DNA of 34,704 bases. Source: an uncultured Blautia sp. Its GTDB lineage: Bacteria > Bacillota > Clostridia > Lachnospirales > Lachnospiraceae. This document shows, piece after piece, positions 13,641 through 21,255 of this stretch; within the stretch, counting starts at the first letter, position 1, and every line of letters begins with the position of its first letter. A program made the translations under genes and the position numbers. The notes beneath the pieces are model-generated. The model ran no database searches. It worked only from the letters and a program-made list of their open reading frames with translations, and had not been told where the DNA came from. Where the stretch lies: assembly GCA_934373235.1 (NCBI GenBank), contig CAKROW010000027.1, positions 1 through 34,704 on the forward strand, given 5' to 3'.

Positions 13641-14669
13641 ATGAGTATGATTTCCCTTGATAATACCTCCAGGCCGGAGGTCACGGTTTTATCCAATTAT
13701 TTTATTGATAATTTTATGGGGCAGGCTAACGGAGAGTTTGTAAAGGTCTACATCTACCTTCTCAGAACTGCCGGGGATCCTTCCGCCTCTTTCAGCCTGG
13801 AACATATGGCTGACCGCCTTCTCTGCACAGAGAGGGATATTTTCCGTGCCCTGAAATACTGGGAAAAGGAACAGCTTCTCACTTTGGCCTTCACTGAGAA
13901 TGGCCAGATCTCAGGAATCACCCTGACAGAACCCGAAAATACCAGGAACGAAAGTGCTGCATCCCAGGCAGCTCCTTTATCTTTTCATCAGCTTACCAGG
14001 GACAGGGTTGCCGCCCTTAAGCAGAATGATGAGATCCGCCAGCTTCTCTTTATCACAGAGAAATACCTCGGCAAAACCCTCACGCCTACAGAGATGCAGA
14101 AGATTCTTTTCTTTTATGATGAGCTTAAAATGTCTGCGGAACTTATTGAATACCTTGTGGAATACTGTGTTTCCAGAGGCCGGCGCAGCATCCGCTACAT
14201 TGAGACTGTTGCCCTGGCATGGCATAAGGACGGCATCACTACTGCAGAGATGGCCAAAGAACACAGCTCACGCTTTACCAGGGAATATTACACGATCCTC
14301 AAGGCAATGGGAATCAGCGGCCGCAATCCTGTTGATGAGGAGATCGCATTTATGGACACCTGGCATAAGACCTATGGATTTGATCTTGCCATCATCCAGG
14401 AGGCTTGCAGCCGTACTGTTCTTTCCACAGGACAGCCCAGTTTCCAGTATGCGGATAAGATCCTGTCCGGATGGAAAAATAAGAACGTACATACTCTGGA
14501 TGATATCCGTGCTCTCGATGCCCGCCATAAACAGCGTCAGCTTGAAAAGGCTGCAGCACGCAAGGACAAAAAACAGCAGCCCAGGACTCAGACCCCTAAC
14601 CGTTTTAACAATTTTCACCAGAGAGATTATGATTTTGACGAATATGAGAAACGTCTTTTGAACCAGTAA
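13641..14669 (+). CDS. DnaD-domain replication initiation protein
   Basis: Primosomal protein of the DnaD/DnaB_2 superfamily that acts with DnaI-type loaders to load the replicative helicase. From the start chosen here it has 342 aa: an N-terminal winged-helix region (GEFVKVYIYLLRTAG ... MADRLLCTERDIFRALKYWE) and two C-terminal DnaD-type helical repeats, the first around TPTEMQKILFFYDELKMSAE ending in YIETVALAWHKDGI, the second around NPVDEEIAFMDTWHKTYGFD ending in YADKILSGWKNKNV. The tail is basic and Gln-rich. The frame is open from 13527, but the promoter lies after that ATG; the ATG at 13641 (or 13647) is preferred though its ribosome site is weak. Directly followed by the helicase loader gene, ten bases on. 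Confidence 0.88.
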   Translation: MSMISLDNTSRPEVTVLSNYFIDNFMGQANGEFVKVYIYLLRTAGDPSASFSLEHMADRLLCTERDIFRALKYWEKEQLLTLAFTENGQISGITLTEPENTRNESAASQAAPLSFHQLTRDRVAALKQNDEIRQLLFITEKYLGKTLTPTEMQKILFFYDELKMSAELIEYLVEYCVSRGRRSIRYIETVALAWHKDGITTAEMAKEHSSRFTREYYTILKAMGISGRNPVDEEIAFMDTWHKTYGFDLAIIQEACSRTVLSTGQPSFQYADKILSGWKNKNVHTLDDIRALDARHKQRQLEKAAARKDKKQQPRTQTPNRFNNFHQRDYDFDEYEKRLLNQ

Positions 14670-14679
14670 GGAGCCAGAT

Positions 14680-15666
14680 ATGCCTTTACAGAATTTTCAG
14701 TACGATACTATAATGAGAGAATACAGCCGCCGCCAGGCACAAAGCCGCCATCTTCTTGAGCAGCGCACCCTGGAAGCCTATACTAAGATCCCCCGTCTCC
14801 GTGAGATCGACGATGAGGTGGCTTCTTTAAGCGCGGACAAAGTCCGCCGTCTCTTAAGCGGCAAAGAAAAGGGAACCGCCGATCTGAAATCTGCTATCCG
14901 ACAGCTTGCAGATGAGCGCATCACCCTTCTTGTTGCCAATGGCTTTCCCGGTAACTATCTGGAGATGCCCTACACCTGTCCCAAATGCCAGGACACAGGT
15001 TATGTAGGCAACAAAAAATGTATCTGTTTCAAAAAAGCTGAGATTGAATTGCTCTATACCCAGTCAAATCTTACAGAAATTCTGGAAAAAGAGAACTTTG
15101 ACAGCTTTTCATTTGATTATTATTCTGATACAATAACAAACGAAGCCACGGGACTTACTGCTCTGGAAACAGCCCGCAGGGCTTACAATACCGCACAGGA
15201 TTTTGTGCGTAACTTTGACACCAGATTTGAAAACCTGTTTTTGTATGGCGATACCGGTGTTGGCAAGACTTTTCTTTCCCACTGTATCGCGCGGGAGCTT
15301 CTTGCCTCTGCACACTGTGTCCTGTATTTTTCAGCTTTCGATCTTTTTGATATGATGGCCGGAAATGCTTTTTCCAGAAAGGATACATCCACAGAGGAGG
15401 ATCTGATCTATGACTGCGATCTTCTTATCATTGATGACCTTGGTACCGAACTTACCAACAGTTTCGTATCCTCACAGCTTTTTCTCTGTATCAATGAGCG
15501 GATCATGCGTAAGAAATCCACGATCATTTCCACCAACCTGAAGCTCAGGAATTTCTCGGATACCTACTCCGAGAGAACTTTTTCCCGAATTGCCAGCAAT
15601 TACCAGATGGTAACACTGATCGGGAAGGATATCCGTATACAGAAAATATTTTTAGGAGGAAAATAA
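14680..15666 (+). CDS. DnaI/DnaC-like helicase loader ATPase
   Basis: AAA+ ATPase (328 aa) that loads the replicative DNA helicase. The N-terminal helical region is followed by a zinc-binding cysteine set C100-x2-C103 ... C114-x-C116 (YTCPKCQDTGYVGNKKCICF), a feature of DnaI-type loaders, then the ATPase with Walker A GDTGVGKT at 190-197, Walker B LLIIDDLGTE at 248-257, and a TNLK sensor-type segment. AAGGAG precedes the ATG. Its pairing with a DnaD-type gene matches the Bacillota dnaB/dnaD-dnaI arrangement. The prs ribosome site lies within its last codons. Confidence 0.93.
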   Translation: MPLQNFQYDTIMREYSRRQAQSRHLLEQRTLEAYTKIPRLREIDDEVASLSADKVRRLLSGKEKGTADLKSAIRQLADERITLLVANGFPGNYLEMPYTCPKCQDTGYVGNKKCICFKKAEIELLYTQSNLTEILEKENFDSFSFDYYSDTITNEATGLTALETARRAYNTAQDFVRNFDTRFENLFLYGDTGVGKTFLSHCIARELLASAHCVLYFSAFDLFDMMAGNAFSRKDTSTEEDLIYDCDLLIIDDLGTELTNSFVSSQLFLCINERIMRKKSTIISTNLKLRNFSDTYSERTFSRIASNYQMVTLIGKDIRIQKIFLGGK

Positions 15667-15668
15667 AA

Positions 15669-16853
15669 ATGGCACAGGTAACTACGAAAGATTTTTCCAC
15701 ACTCCCCGTAGGAAGACTTGGACTTATCCCACTTGAAAGCTGCAGCGAATTAGGCGCAAAGGTCAATGACTGGCTGGTAAAATGGCGCGCAGAAAGAAAC
15801 TACCCGGGAATCGATTCCTTCGCTTTTGACGGTTATAAGCGAGATTCCTATATCATCCAGGCAAAGAATCCACGTTTTGGTTCCGGTGAAGCAAAGTGTA
15901 CCATCTCTGAGTCTGTCCGTGGTGATGACATCTATGTTATGGTTGATATCTGCAACTATAATCTGACCTACCCCATCGGACCGTACACCAATCTTATGTC
16001 CCCGGATGATCACTTCCAGGATATGAAGCGTGTGATCGCAGCTATCGGTGGCAAGGCCCGCAGAGTTAACGTGATCATGCCTTATCTCTATGAGAGCCGT
16101 CAGGACAAACGTGTGGGAAGGGAATCTCTTGACTGCGCCAACGCACTCCATGAGCTTGTTGATATGGGAGTTGAGAATATCATTACCTTTGATGCCCATG
16201 ATTCCCGTGTACAGAATGCTACACCTCTTCACGGATTTGAGACTGTACAGCCGGCTTATCAGTTTATCAAAGCTCTTCTTCAGCATGAGGATGGTCTTCA
16301 CATTGACAATGACCACTTTATGATCATCAGTCCGGACGAGGGAAGCATGAGCCGTGCGATCTATCTTGCCAATGTCCTTGGTGTTAACATGGGTATGTAC
16401 TACAAACGTCTGGATTACACTACTTCCATTAATGGCCGTCATCCGGTTGCAGCTTATGAGTTCCTGGGACCGAAGCTTGAGGGCAAGGATATGATCCTTA
16501 TTGATGATATGATCTCCTCCGGCGATACGATCCTTAAGATCGCTGAGCTTCTTAAAGAACGTGGTGCAGGCAAAGTTTATATCTGCTCTACTTTCGGCTT
16601 CTTTACAGACGGACTTGACAAATTCGACAAAGCTTATGAGAATGGCATCTTCGACAAGCTTCTTACCACTAACCTTGTATACCGCAGCCCTGAGCTTCTT
16701 GAGAAGCCATACTATATCACCTGCGATATGAGTAAATATATTGCTCTTATCATTGACACACTGAATCACGACAATTCCATCAGCCGTCTTCTTAACCCGG
16801 TTGACAGGATCAAGAAATGTGTGAACAACTATATGAGCCGCTATGACAAATAA
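15669..16853 (+). CDS. prs: Ribose-phosphate pyrophosphokinase, long divergent form
   Basis: PRPP synthetase, making 5-phosphoribosyl-1-pyrophosphate from ribose-5-phosphate and ATP for nucleotide, His and Trp synthesis. At 394 aa it is longer than the usual 310-320 aa, through an N-terminal extension and C-terminal insertions. The active-site elements are recognisable but altered: YLYESRQDKR at 139-148 (usual YARQDR), DAHDSR at 175-180 (usual DLH), IISPDEGSMSRA at 219-230, and the PRPP loop MILIDDMISSGDT at 275-287 (usual DDMIDTGGT). AGGAGG overlaps the preceding stop, two bases before the ATG, so it is coupled to the dnaI-like gene. I read it as a clostridial branch of the family. Confidence 0.88.
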   Translation: MAQVTTKDFSTLPVGRLGLIPLESCSELGAKVNDWLVKWRAERNYPGIDSFAFDGYKRDSYIIQAKNPRFGSGEAKCTISESVRGDDIYVMVDICNYNLTYPIGPYTNLMSPDDHFQDMKRVIAAIGGKARRVNVIMPYLYESRQDKRVGRESLDCANALHELVDMGVENIITFDAHDSRVQNATPLHGFETVQPAYQFIKALLQHEDGLHIDNDHFMIISPDEGSMSRAIYLANVLGVNMGMYYKRLDYTTSINGRHPVAAYEFLGPKLEGKDMILIDDMISSGDTILKIAELLKERGAGKVYICSTFGFFTDGLDKFDKAYENGIFDKLLTTNLVYRSPELLEKPYYITCDMSKYIALIIDTLNHDNSISRLLNPVDRIKKCVNNYMSRYDK

Positions 16854-16881
16854 ATACTATTAACGCTCTGACCTATTATGC

Positions 16882-16935
16882 AAAAAAGCCCGCAGACAGA
16901 AAGATAATTTTCTTTCATATCTGCGGGACTTTTTA
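16882..16935. terminator. Bidirectional terminator between prs and yhaN-like gene
   Basis: CCCGCAGA (16889-16896) pairs with TCTGCGGG (16920-16927), with a GAAAGA/TCTTTC extension inside. A6 on one side and T5 on the other let it serve both convergent units. Confidence 0.85.
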
Positions 16936-16954
16936 TTATCTGTTTTATATCTGG

Positions 16955-18502
16955 TCAGAGAAATAGCTTCCGGTAGGGGATTTCTGCCTTATCCAGAAGT
17001 TCCATCTCACGCTTATGGCAGGTGCTTATGATCACCTGGCGTTCTTCTTTACAGAGCCATTTCAGCACTGCTGTCAGCCGGTCCTCGTCATACATGCCAA
17101 ATACATCATCCAGAATTACCGGGAACGTATCTTTTCCGCAGAAAAGCTCTCCTGCTGCCATACGCAGCGCAAAATAGATCTGCTCCAGTGTTCCTCTGCT
17201 GAGCCGTTCCAGGGACACAATGCGGTCTCCGGTGTTCACAGTCATATTCAGATTTTCATCCATAAGTACCTGGGTATATTTTCCCCCTGTGATCTCACTT
17301 AAGATCTCAGAAGTACGCTGTCTTAGATTTCTTCCTACCTGACTGTTGATATTACCTGAAAGCGCCTCTATTGTTTCCAGGGCCATATTTAACGCCTGAA
17401 TCTCCGTTTCCTCCGGAGTAAGTGTGTAATTCTCATTTTCACATTCCTGAAGCTCTGCTTTCAGATTCCCAAGAGCTGTCTGTTTCTCCTCATAGCTTCC
17501 GTCAAGACTGCTTCGGTTCCATTTCAGTTCTTCCTGTCTGGAGATCCATCTCGCAAGCTGACGTTCTCTTTTGTTCAGATCCCTGCTGGCACTGATATGC
17601 AGAAAAAAACCTGCCAGCGCAGCAATCACAGCGACTGCTCCGGAAACAATACTCATTTCCACCATGCCTGCACATACAGCCAGGCTCCAGGAACCAGCCA
17701 TGCCTGCCACTGTGATCAGGGCCAGCAGAATATCCGTCATCTCGCGCTTCCTGCGAACCTTTTGTACCCGTTCTTCAAGAACTGCCCGGCCGTTTCCTTC
17801 CCCGGGTCTTATCCTCAGCCCTTCTTCCTGATCGCTGATCTTCAGTCTCTGTTCATCCAGCTCTGAGAGCTCTTTGTTCAGATACTCAATATTGGCAGTA
17901 ATCTTCTCTTTTTCTTTTTCCAGATCTTTTTTTCGCCGGGAAATTTCTGTCAGGAATCCCTTCCTGGACATTTTAAGCATCTGTTCCGCCCGGCCAAGAT
18001 CCAGTGAATTATCTCCGGTTCCCTGATAACTGGCCATATAGTTCTGAAGTTCCCGTATCAGTTCCTTGCCTGTGACACTTTTCAGTTGTGCTACAGACAC
18101 TGTATTATCATAAACCGCCTCACTCACATCTCCCAGAAGTTCATCCAGCGCACCCTGGTCCGGATCCTGAAGGCTTCCGGTATCTTCACACAAAAGCTCA
18201 CTGAACTTACTTTCCCTGTAAAAATTCCTGGTAAGACGATATTTACGCCCTCCTGTCTCAAACCACAGTATGCCTCCATAGGTAGCCGGATTTTCCCAGG
18301 GCTCGTATTTTGTGTAGGGATCGTTCTGTGCTGCTTTTCCCCGAAGTCTGCGTACACCGTAAAACATGGATCTGATAAAAGTATGGACAGTTGTCTTGCC
18401 GCTTTCATTCTCTCCGTAGAGAACATTCATACCAGGAGACAGCTCCAGATCTCTGTCATGGATCTTTCCAAAATTCTTTATATTCAAACGTCTGATGATC
18501 AT
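16955..18502 (-). CDS. YhaN-like SMC-type ATPase with a membrane hairpin
   Basis: RecF/SMC-type ABC ATPase of the YhaN/SbcC-like group, expected to work with the nuclease encoded just upstream in DNA end processing. The N-terminal half has the Walker A GENESGKT at 30-37; the C-terminal half has the ABC signature LSRGTLEQ at 434-441 and Walker B PVILDDVFGMYD at 461-472. Between them short coiled coils (185-225, 305-355) flank two hydrophobic helices (about 257-277 and 281-302), so the apex would sit in the membrane. At 515 aa it is far shorter than SbcC or B. subtilis YhaN. Starts two bases after the stop of the nuclease gene. Confidence 0.85.
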   Translation of the reverse strand: MIIRRLNIKNFGKIHDRDLELSPGMNVLYGENESGKTTVHTFIRSMFYGVRRLRGKAAQNDPYTKYEPWENPATYGGILWFETGGRKYRLTRNFYRESKFSELLCEDTGSLQDPDQGALDELLGDVSEAVYDNTVSVAQLKSVTGKELIRELQNYMASYQGTGDNSLDLGRAEQMLKMSRKGFLTEISRRKKDLEKEKEKITANIEYLNKELSELDEQRLKISDQEEGLRIRPGEGNGRAVLEERVQKVRRKREMTDILLALITVAGMAGSWSLAVCAGMVEMSIVSGAVAVIAALAGFFLHISASRDLNKRERQLARWISRQEELKWNRSSLDGSYEEKQTALGNLKAELQECENENYTLTPEETEIQALNMALETIEALSGNINSQVGRNLRQRTSEILSEITGGKYTQVLMDENLNMTVNTGDRIVSLERLSRGTLEQIYFALRMAAGELFCGKDTFPVILDDVFGMYDEDRLTAVLKWLCKEERQVIISTCHKREMELLDKAEIPYRKLFL

Positions 18503-18504
18503 TT

Positions 18505-19575
18505 TCAGATGTCCCTCCCCGTGCGGCTGGTTTCAAGCAATGCCTGCAATCCGTAGTACAGAGCTTTCCGTTCTACCTCATTCATAATATTTTTTGAGGT
18601 AAAATAGCTGATATAATCACCGATAAGAGTTCCGCTGTATCTTTTATACAGTGCCTCCAGATCATAGGCAGGTCTTGACTCATCAATAACCTCGGTCACA
18701 TTTCCCAGTGCTTTCAGTTTCTCCGGGATCAGCATAAAATCCGGCGACCGCATTCCCTGGAGAATAACTCTGTATATATTCCTTCCACCTCTTCTGAAAA
18801 CCTCTGATTTCATAGTCTCTTCCAGAGATATCTGAGTGGTATCCTCATGTACCGTCAGAACAAGCTGCTGATAAGTCCTGCAGGCAAAAGGAACAAATTC
18901 TGTCCGCACCCTTCCATCCACAAGCCGGCCCTGCATATATCCGTGCACTCCGGTATCATTCCTGTCTATAGGCTCCAGTGCTCCTGCATAAGCTGCCTGA
19001 TCCCTGAGAAGGACCTGTGGCTTATGGATATGCCCCAGTGCAATATAATCAAATCCCGCCGCTGCAAGAGATGCCGTGCTTAAAGGTATATGTTTATCGT
19101 CCCCTCCATGAGCAAGAAGAATATGAAGTCCTTCCTCCTGGACAGGAACTGCTCTGTCATACAGTCCTTCCCGGATCTCCTGCCTGTCATAGCTCAGTCC
19201 GTAAACATACACATCCAGCTTGGGATCCTTCACACAGGTAAGTTCTCTGCTCTTAAAAAAAGTAACATTAGGTTCCCATTCAAAAGTACGGTAAAAGGAA
19301 TCCCTGCTGAGGTAATCATGATTTCCTGCCATCAGATACACCCTGGTACCCGGAATAGTGGAAAACAGATAGTTTACCTCCTTCAATTCTCTCATAAGCG
19401 GCTGGCGGTGGAACAGATCTCCGGATATAAATAACAAATCCACCGGATCCTCGCGGATGCCCGCAATAACCCGGCGGAAAGTTGTCCAGATTTCTTCTTC
19501 CCGCTCTCTACTCCAGGGGCAGCCCCTGTCAGGAACAGCTCCCAGATGCACATCTGCAAGATGAATAAATCTCAT
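18505..19575 (-). CDS. YhaO/SbcD-like metallophosphoesterase nuclease
   Basis: Calcineurin-type phosphoesterase of the SbcD/Mre11/YhaO group, a metal-dependent DNA nuclease. All metal motifs are present: DVH (8-10), GDLFH (52-56), GNHD (84-87), the HGG segment and GHIHKP, with two-metal spacing typical of Mre11. The C-terminal third is the cap/ATPase-binding region. The frame is open from 19599, but AGGGAG five bases before the ATG at 19575 sets the start (356 aa). Two bases separate it from the ATPase gene, a tightly coupled pair as in other yhaO-yhaN loci. Confidence 0.9.
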   Translation of the reverse strand: MRFIHLADVHLGAVPDRGCPWSREREEEIWTTFRRVIAGIREDPVDLLFISGDLFHRQPLMRELKEVNYLFSTIPGTRVYLMAGNHDYLSRDSFYRTFEWEPNVTFFKSRELTCVKDPKLDVYVYGLSYDRQEIREGLYDRAVPVQEEGLHILLAHGGDDKHIPLSTASLAAAGFDYIALGHIHKPQVLLRDQAAYAGALEPIDRNDTGVHGYMQGRLVDGRVRTEFVPFACRTYQQLVLTVHEDTTQISLEETMKSEVFRRGGRNIYRVILQGMRSPDFMLIPEKLKALGNVTEVIDESRPAYDLEALYKRYSGTLIGDYISYFTSKNIMNEVERKALYYGLQALLETSRTGRDI

Positions 19576-19665
19576 AATCGTCTCCCTTTGGCAATTCATC
19601 TCCTCACCTGCAGATTGCTGAAATGATCTTCCAGACAGGCTCCGGGAGAATCCTTGCTATATTTA

Positions 19666-21057
19666 TTAAAGATCACAGTTCTTTACAGTTCTCGGGAACG
19701 GGATCACGTCACGGATATTGCCCATGCCTGTAAGATACATAACACATCTCTCAAATCCAAGACCGAATCCGGAATGGCGTGTGGAACCGTATTTGCGGAG
19801 ATCAAGATAGAAGTCATAGTCCTCTGCCTTAAGCCCCATTTCCTCCATACGGCTTCTCAGCTTATTGTAATCATCCTCTCTCTGGCTTCCTCCGATGATC
19901 TCACCGATTCCCGGCACAAGACAGTCCATAGCAGCTACAGTCTTGTTATCATCATTCATCTTCATGTAGAACGCTTTGATCTCCTTCGGATAATCTGTAA
20001 CAAATACAGGTTTCTTATAGATCTCCTCTGTGAGATATCTCTCATGCTCTGTCTGAAGATCGCATCCCCAGAATACCTTATAATCAAATTTGTCATTGTT
20101 CTTCTCAAGGATCTCAACAGCTTCTGTGTAAGTTACGTGAGCAAACTCTGAATTGACCACATGATTCAGGCGGTCAAGAAGTCCTTTATCAATAAAGGAG
20201 TTGAAAAAATTCATCTCCTCCGGTGCATTCTCAAGCACATAGCGGATCACATATTTCAGCATAGCCTCTGCAAGATCCATATTATCCTGAAGGTCTGCAA
20301 ATGCACACTCAGGCTCGATCATCCAGAACTCGGCAGCATGACGGGTAGTATTGGAGTTCTCTGCACGGAATGTAGGTCCAAATGTATAGATGTTACGGAA
20401 CGCCTGTGCATAAGTCTCTCCGTTAAGCTGTCCGCTTACTGTAAGATTTGTCTCTTTGCCAAAGAAATCCTGTGAATAGTCAACAGTTCCATCCTCTGTC
20501 ATCGGAGGGTTCTTCATATCCAGTGTTGTTACCTGGAACATCTCTCCTGCACCCTCACAGTCACTTCCTGTGATCAGTGGGGTATGAACATATACAAATC
20601 CTCTCTCCTGGAAGAATTTATGGATTGCATATGCACAGAGGGAACGAACTCTGAACACTGCCTGGAATGTATTTGTTCTTGGTCTGAGATGTGTGATAGT
20701 TCTCAGATACTCAAGGCTGTGGCGCTTCTTCTGAAGAGGATAATCCGGTGCGGATGTTCCCTCCACAGTGATCTCCTCTGCCTGGATCTCAAAAGGCTGC
20801 TTGGCCTGAGGTGTTGCTACCAGAGTTCCCTTCACAATGATGGCAGCTCCTACATTCAGCTTGGATATCTCTGCAAAATTCTCCATATTATCATGATAAA
20901 CGATCTGAAGTGTCTCAAAAAAGCTTCCATCATGAAGCACAACAAATCCAAATGTCTTGGAATCACGTACACTGCGGACCCAGCCGCCTACTGTAATTTC
21001 TTTATCCAGATACTGTTCCCGGTTTCTGTAAATTTTCTTAACTGTTGTCAGTTCCAT
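19666..21057 (-). CDS. asnS: Asparaginyl-tRNA synthetase
   Basis: Class II aminoacyl-tRNA synthetase charging tRNA-Asn (463 aa, normal length). The N-terminal OB fold (VGGWVRSVRDSKTFGFVVLH) binds the anticodon; motif 2 is FRAENSNTTRHAAEFWMIEP and motif 3 is GFGLGFERCVMYLTGMGNIR, both with the Asn-type sequence. GAGAGG precedes the ATG. Single-gene unit with its own promoter. The leader of about 70 bases is too short for a T-box, with only a small CAGGG/CCCTG hairpin. Confidence 0.97.
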   Translation of the reverse strand: MELTTVKKIYRNREQYLDKEITVGGWVRSVRDSKTFGFVVLHDGSFFETLQIVYHDNMENFAEISKLNVGAAIIVKGTLVATPQAKQPFEIQAEEITVEGTSAPDYPLQKKRHSLEYLRTITHLRPRTNTFQAVFRVRSLCAYAIHKFFQERGFVYVHTPLITGSDCEGAGEMFQVTTLDMKNPPMTEDGTVDYSQDFFGKETNLTVSGQLNGETYAQAFRNIYTFGPTFRAENSNTTRHAAEFWMIEPECAFADLQDNMDLAEAMLKYVIRYVLENAPEEMNFFNSFIDKGLLDRLNHVVNSEFAHVTYTEAVEILEKNNDKFDYKVFWGCDLQTEHERYLTEEIYKKPVFVTDYPKEIKAFYMKMNDDNKTVAAMDCLVPGIGEIIGGSQREDDYNKLRSRMEEMGLKAEDYDFYLDLRKYGSTRHSGFGLGFERCVMYLTGMGNIRDVIPFPRTVKNCDL

Positions 21058-21133
21058 AATCTGTACCTCTCTACCTCATATTTCAGGGTTGCATCCCCTG
21101 TGATTCATCATATCCATTTACACTTTACGTTTT

Positions 21134-21162
21134 AGTATAGACTATTATAATCCATCCTGCAA
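21134..21162 (-). promoter_or_regulatory. Promoter of asnS
   Basis: Minus strand TTGCAG (21157-21162), 17-base spacer, TATACT (21134-21139). A second TATAAT lies within the spacer (21144-21149) and could be an alternative -10. Confidence 0.5.
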
Positions 21163-21195
21163 GAATTAATTGACCGGTTTACCAAAAGGTTTGTC

Positions 21196-21245
21196 AAAAA
21201 TCCCCGCACACCGAAAGACTTCATCTTCTTATGGTATACGGGGAT
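21196..21245 (-). terminator. Terminator of the SGNH hydrolase gene
   Basis: On the minus strand ATCCCCGTATACC pairs with GGTGTGCGGGGAT (with G-U pairs), followed by TTTTTGAC. Located just past the stop codon at 21256. Confidence 0.85.
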
Positions 21246-21255
21246 TTTTATGCTG

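Noticed and set aside
15750..16769. 339-aa antisense frame within prs
   Set aside because: Shadow of prs, created by its codon use; no domain and no ribosome site.
21058..21133. T-box leader for asnS
   Set aside because: The leader is only about 70 bases, with no room for stem I and no T-box bulge sequence; just a small hairpin.
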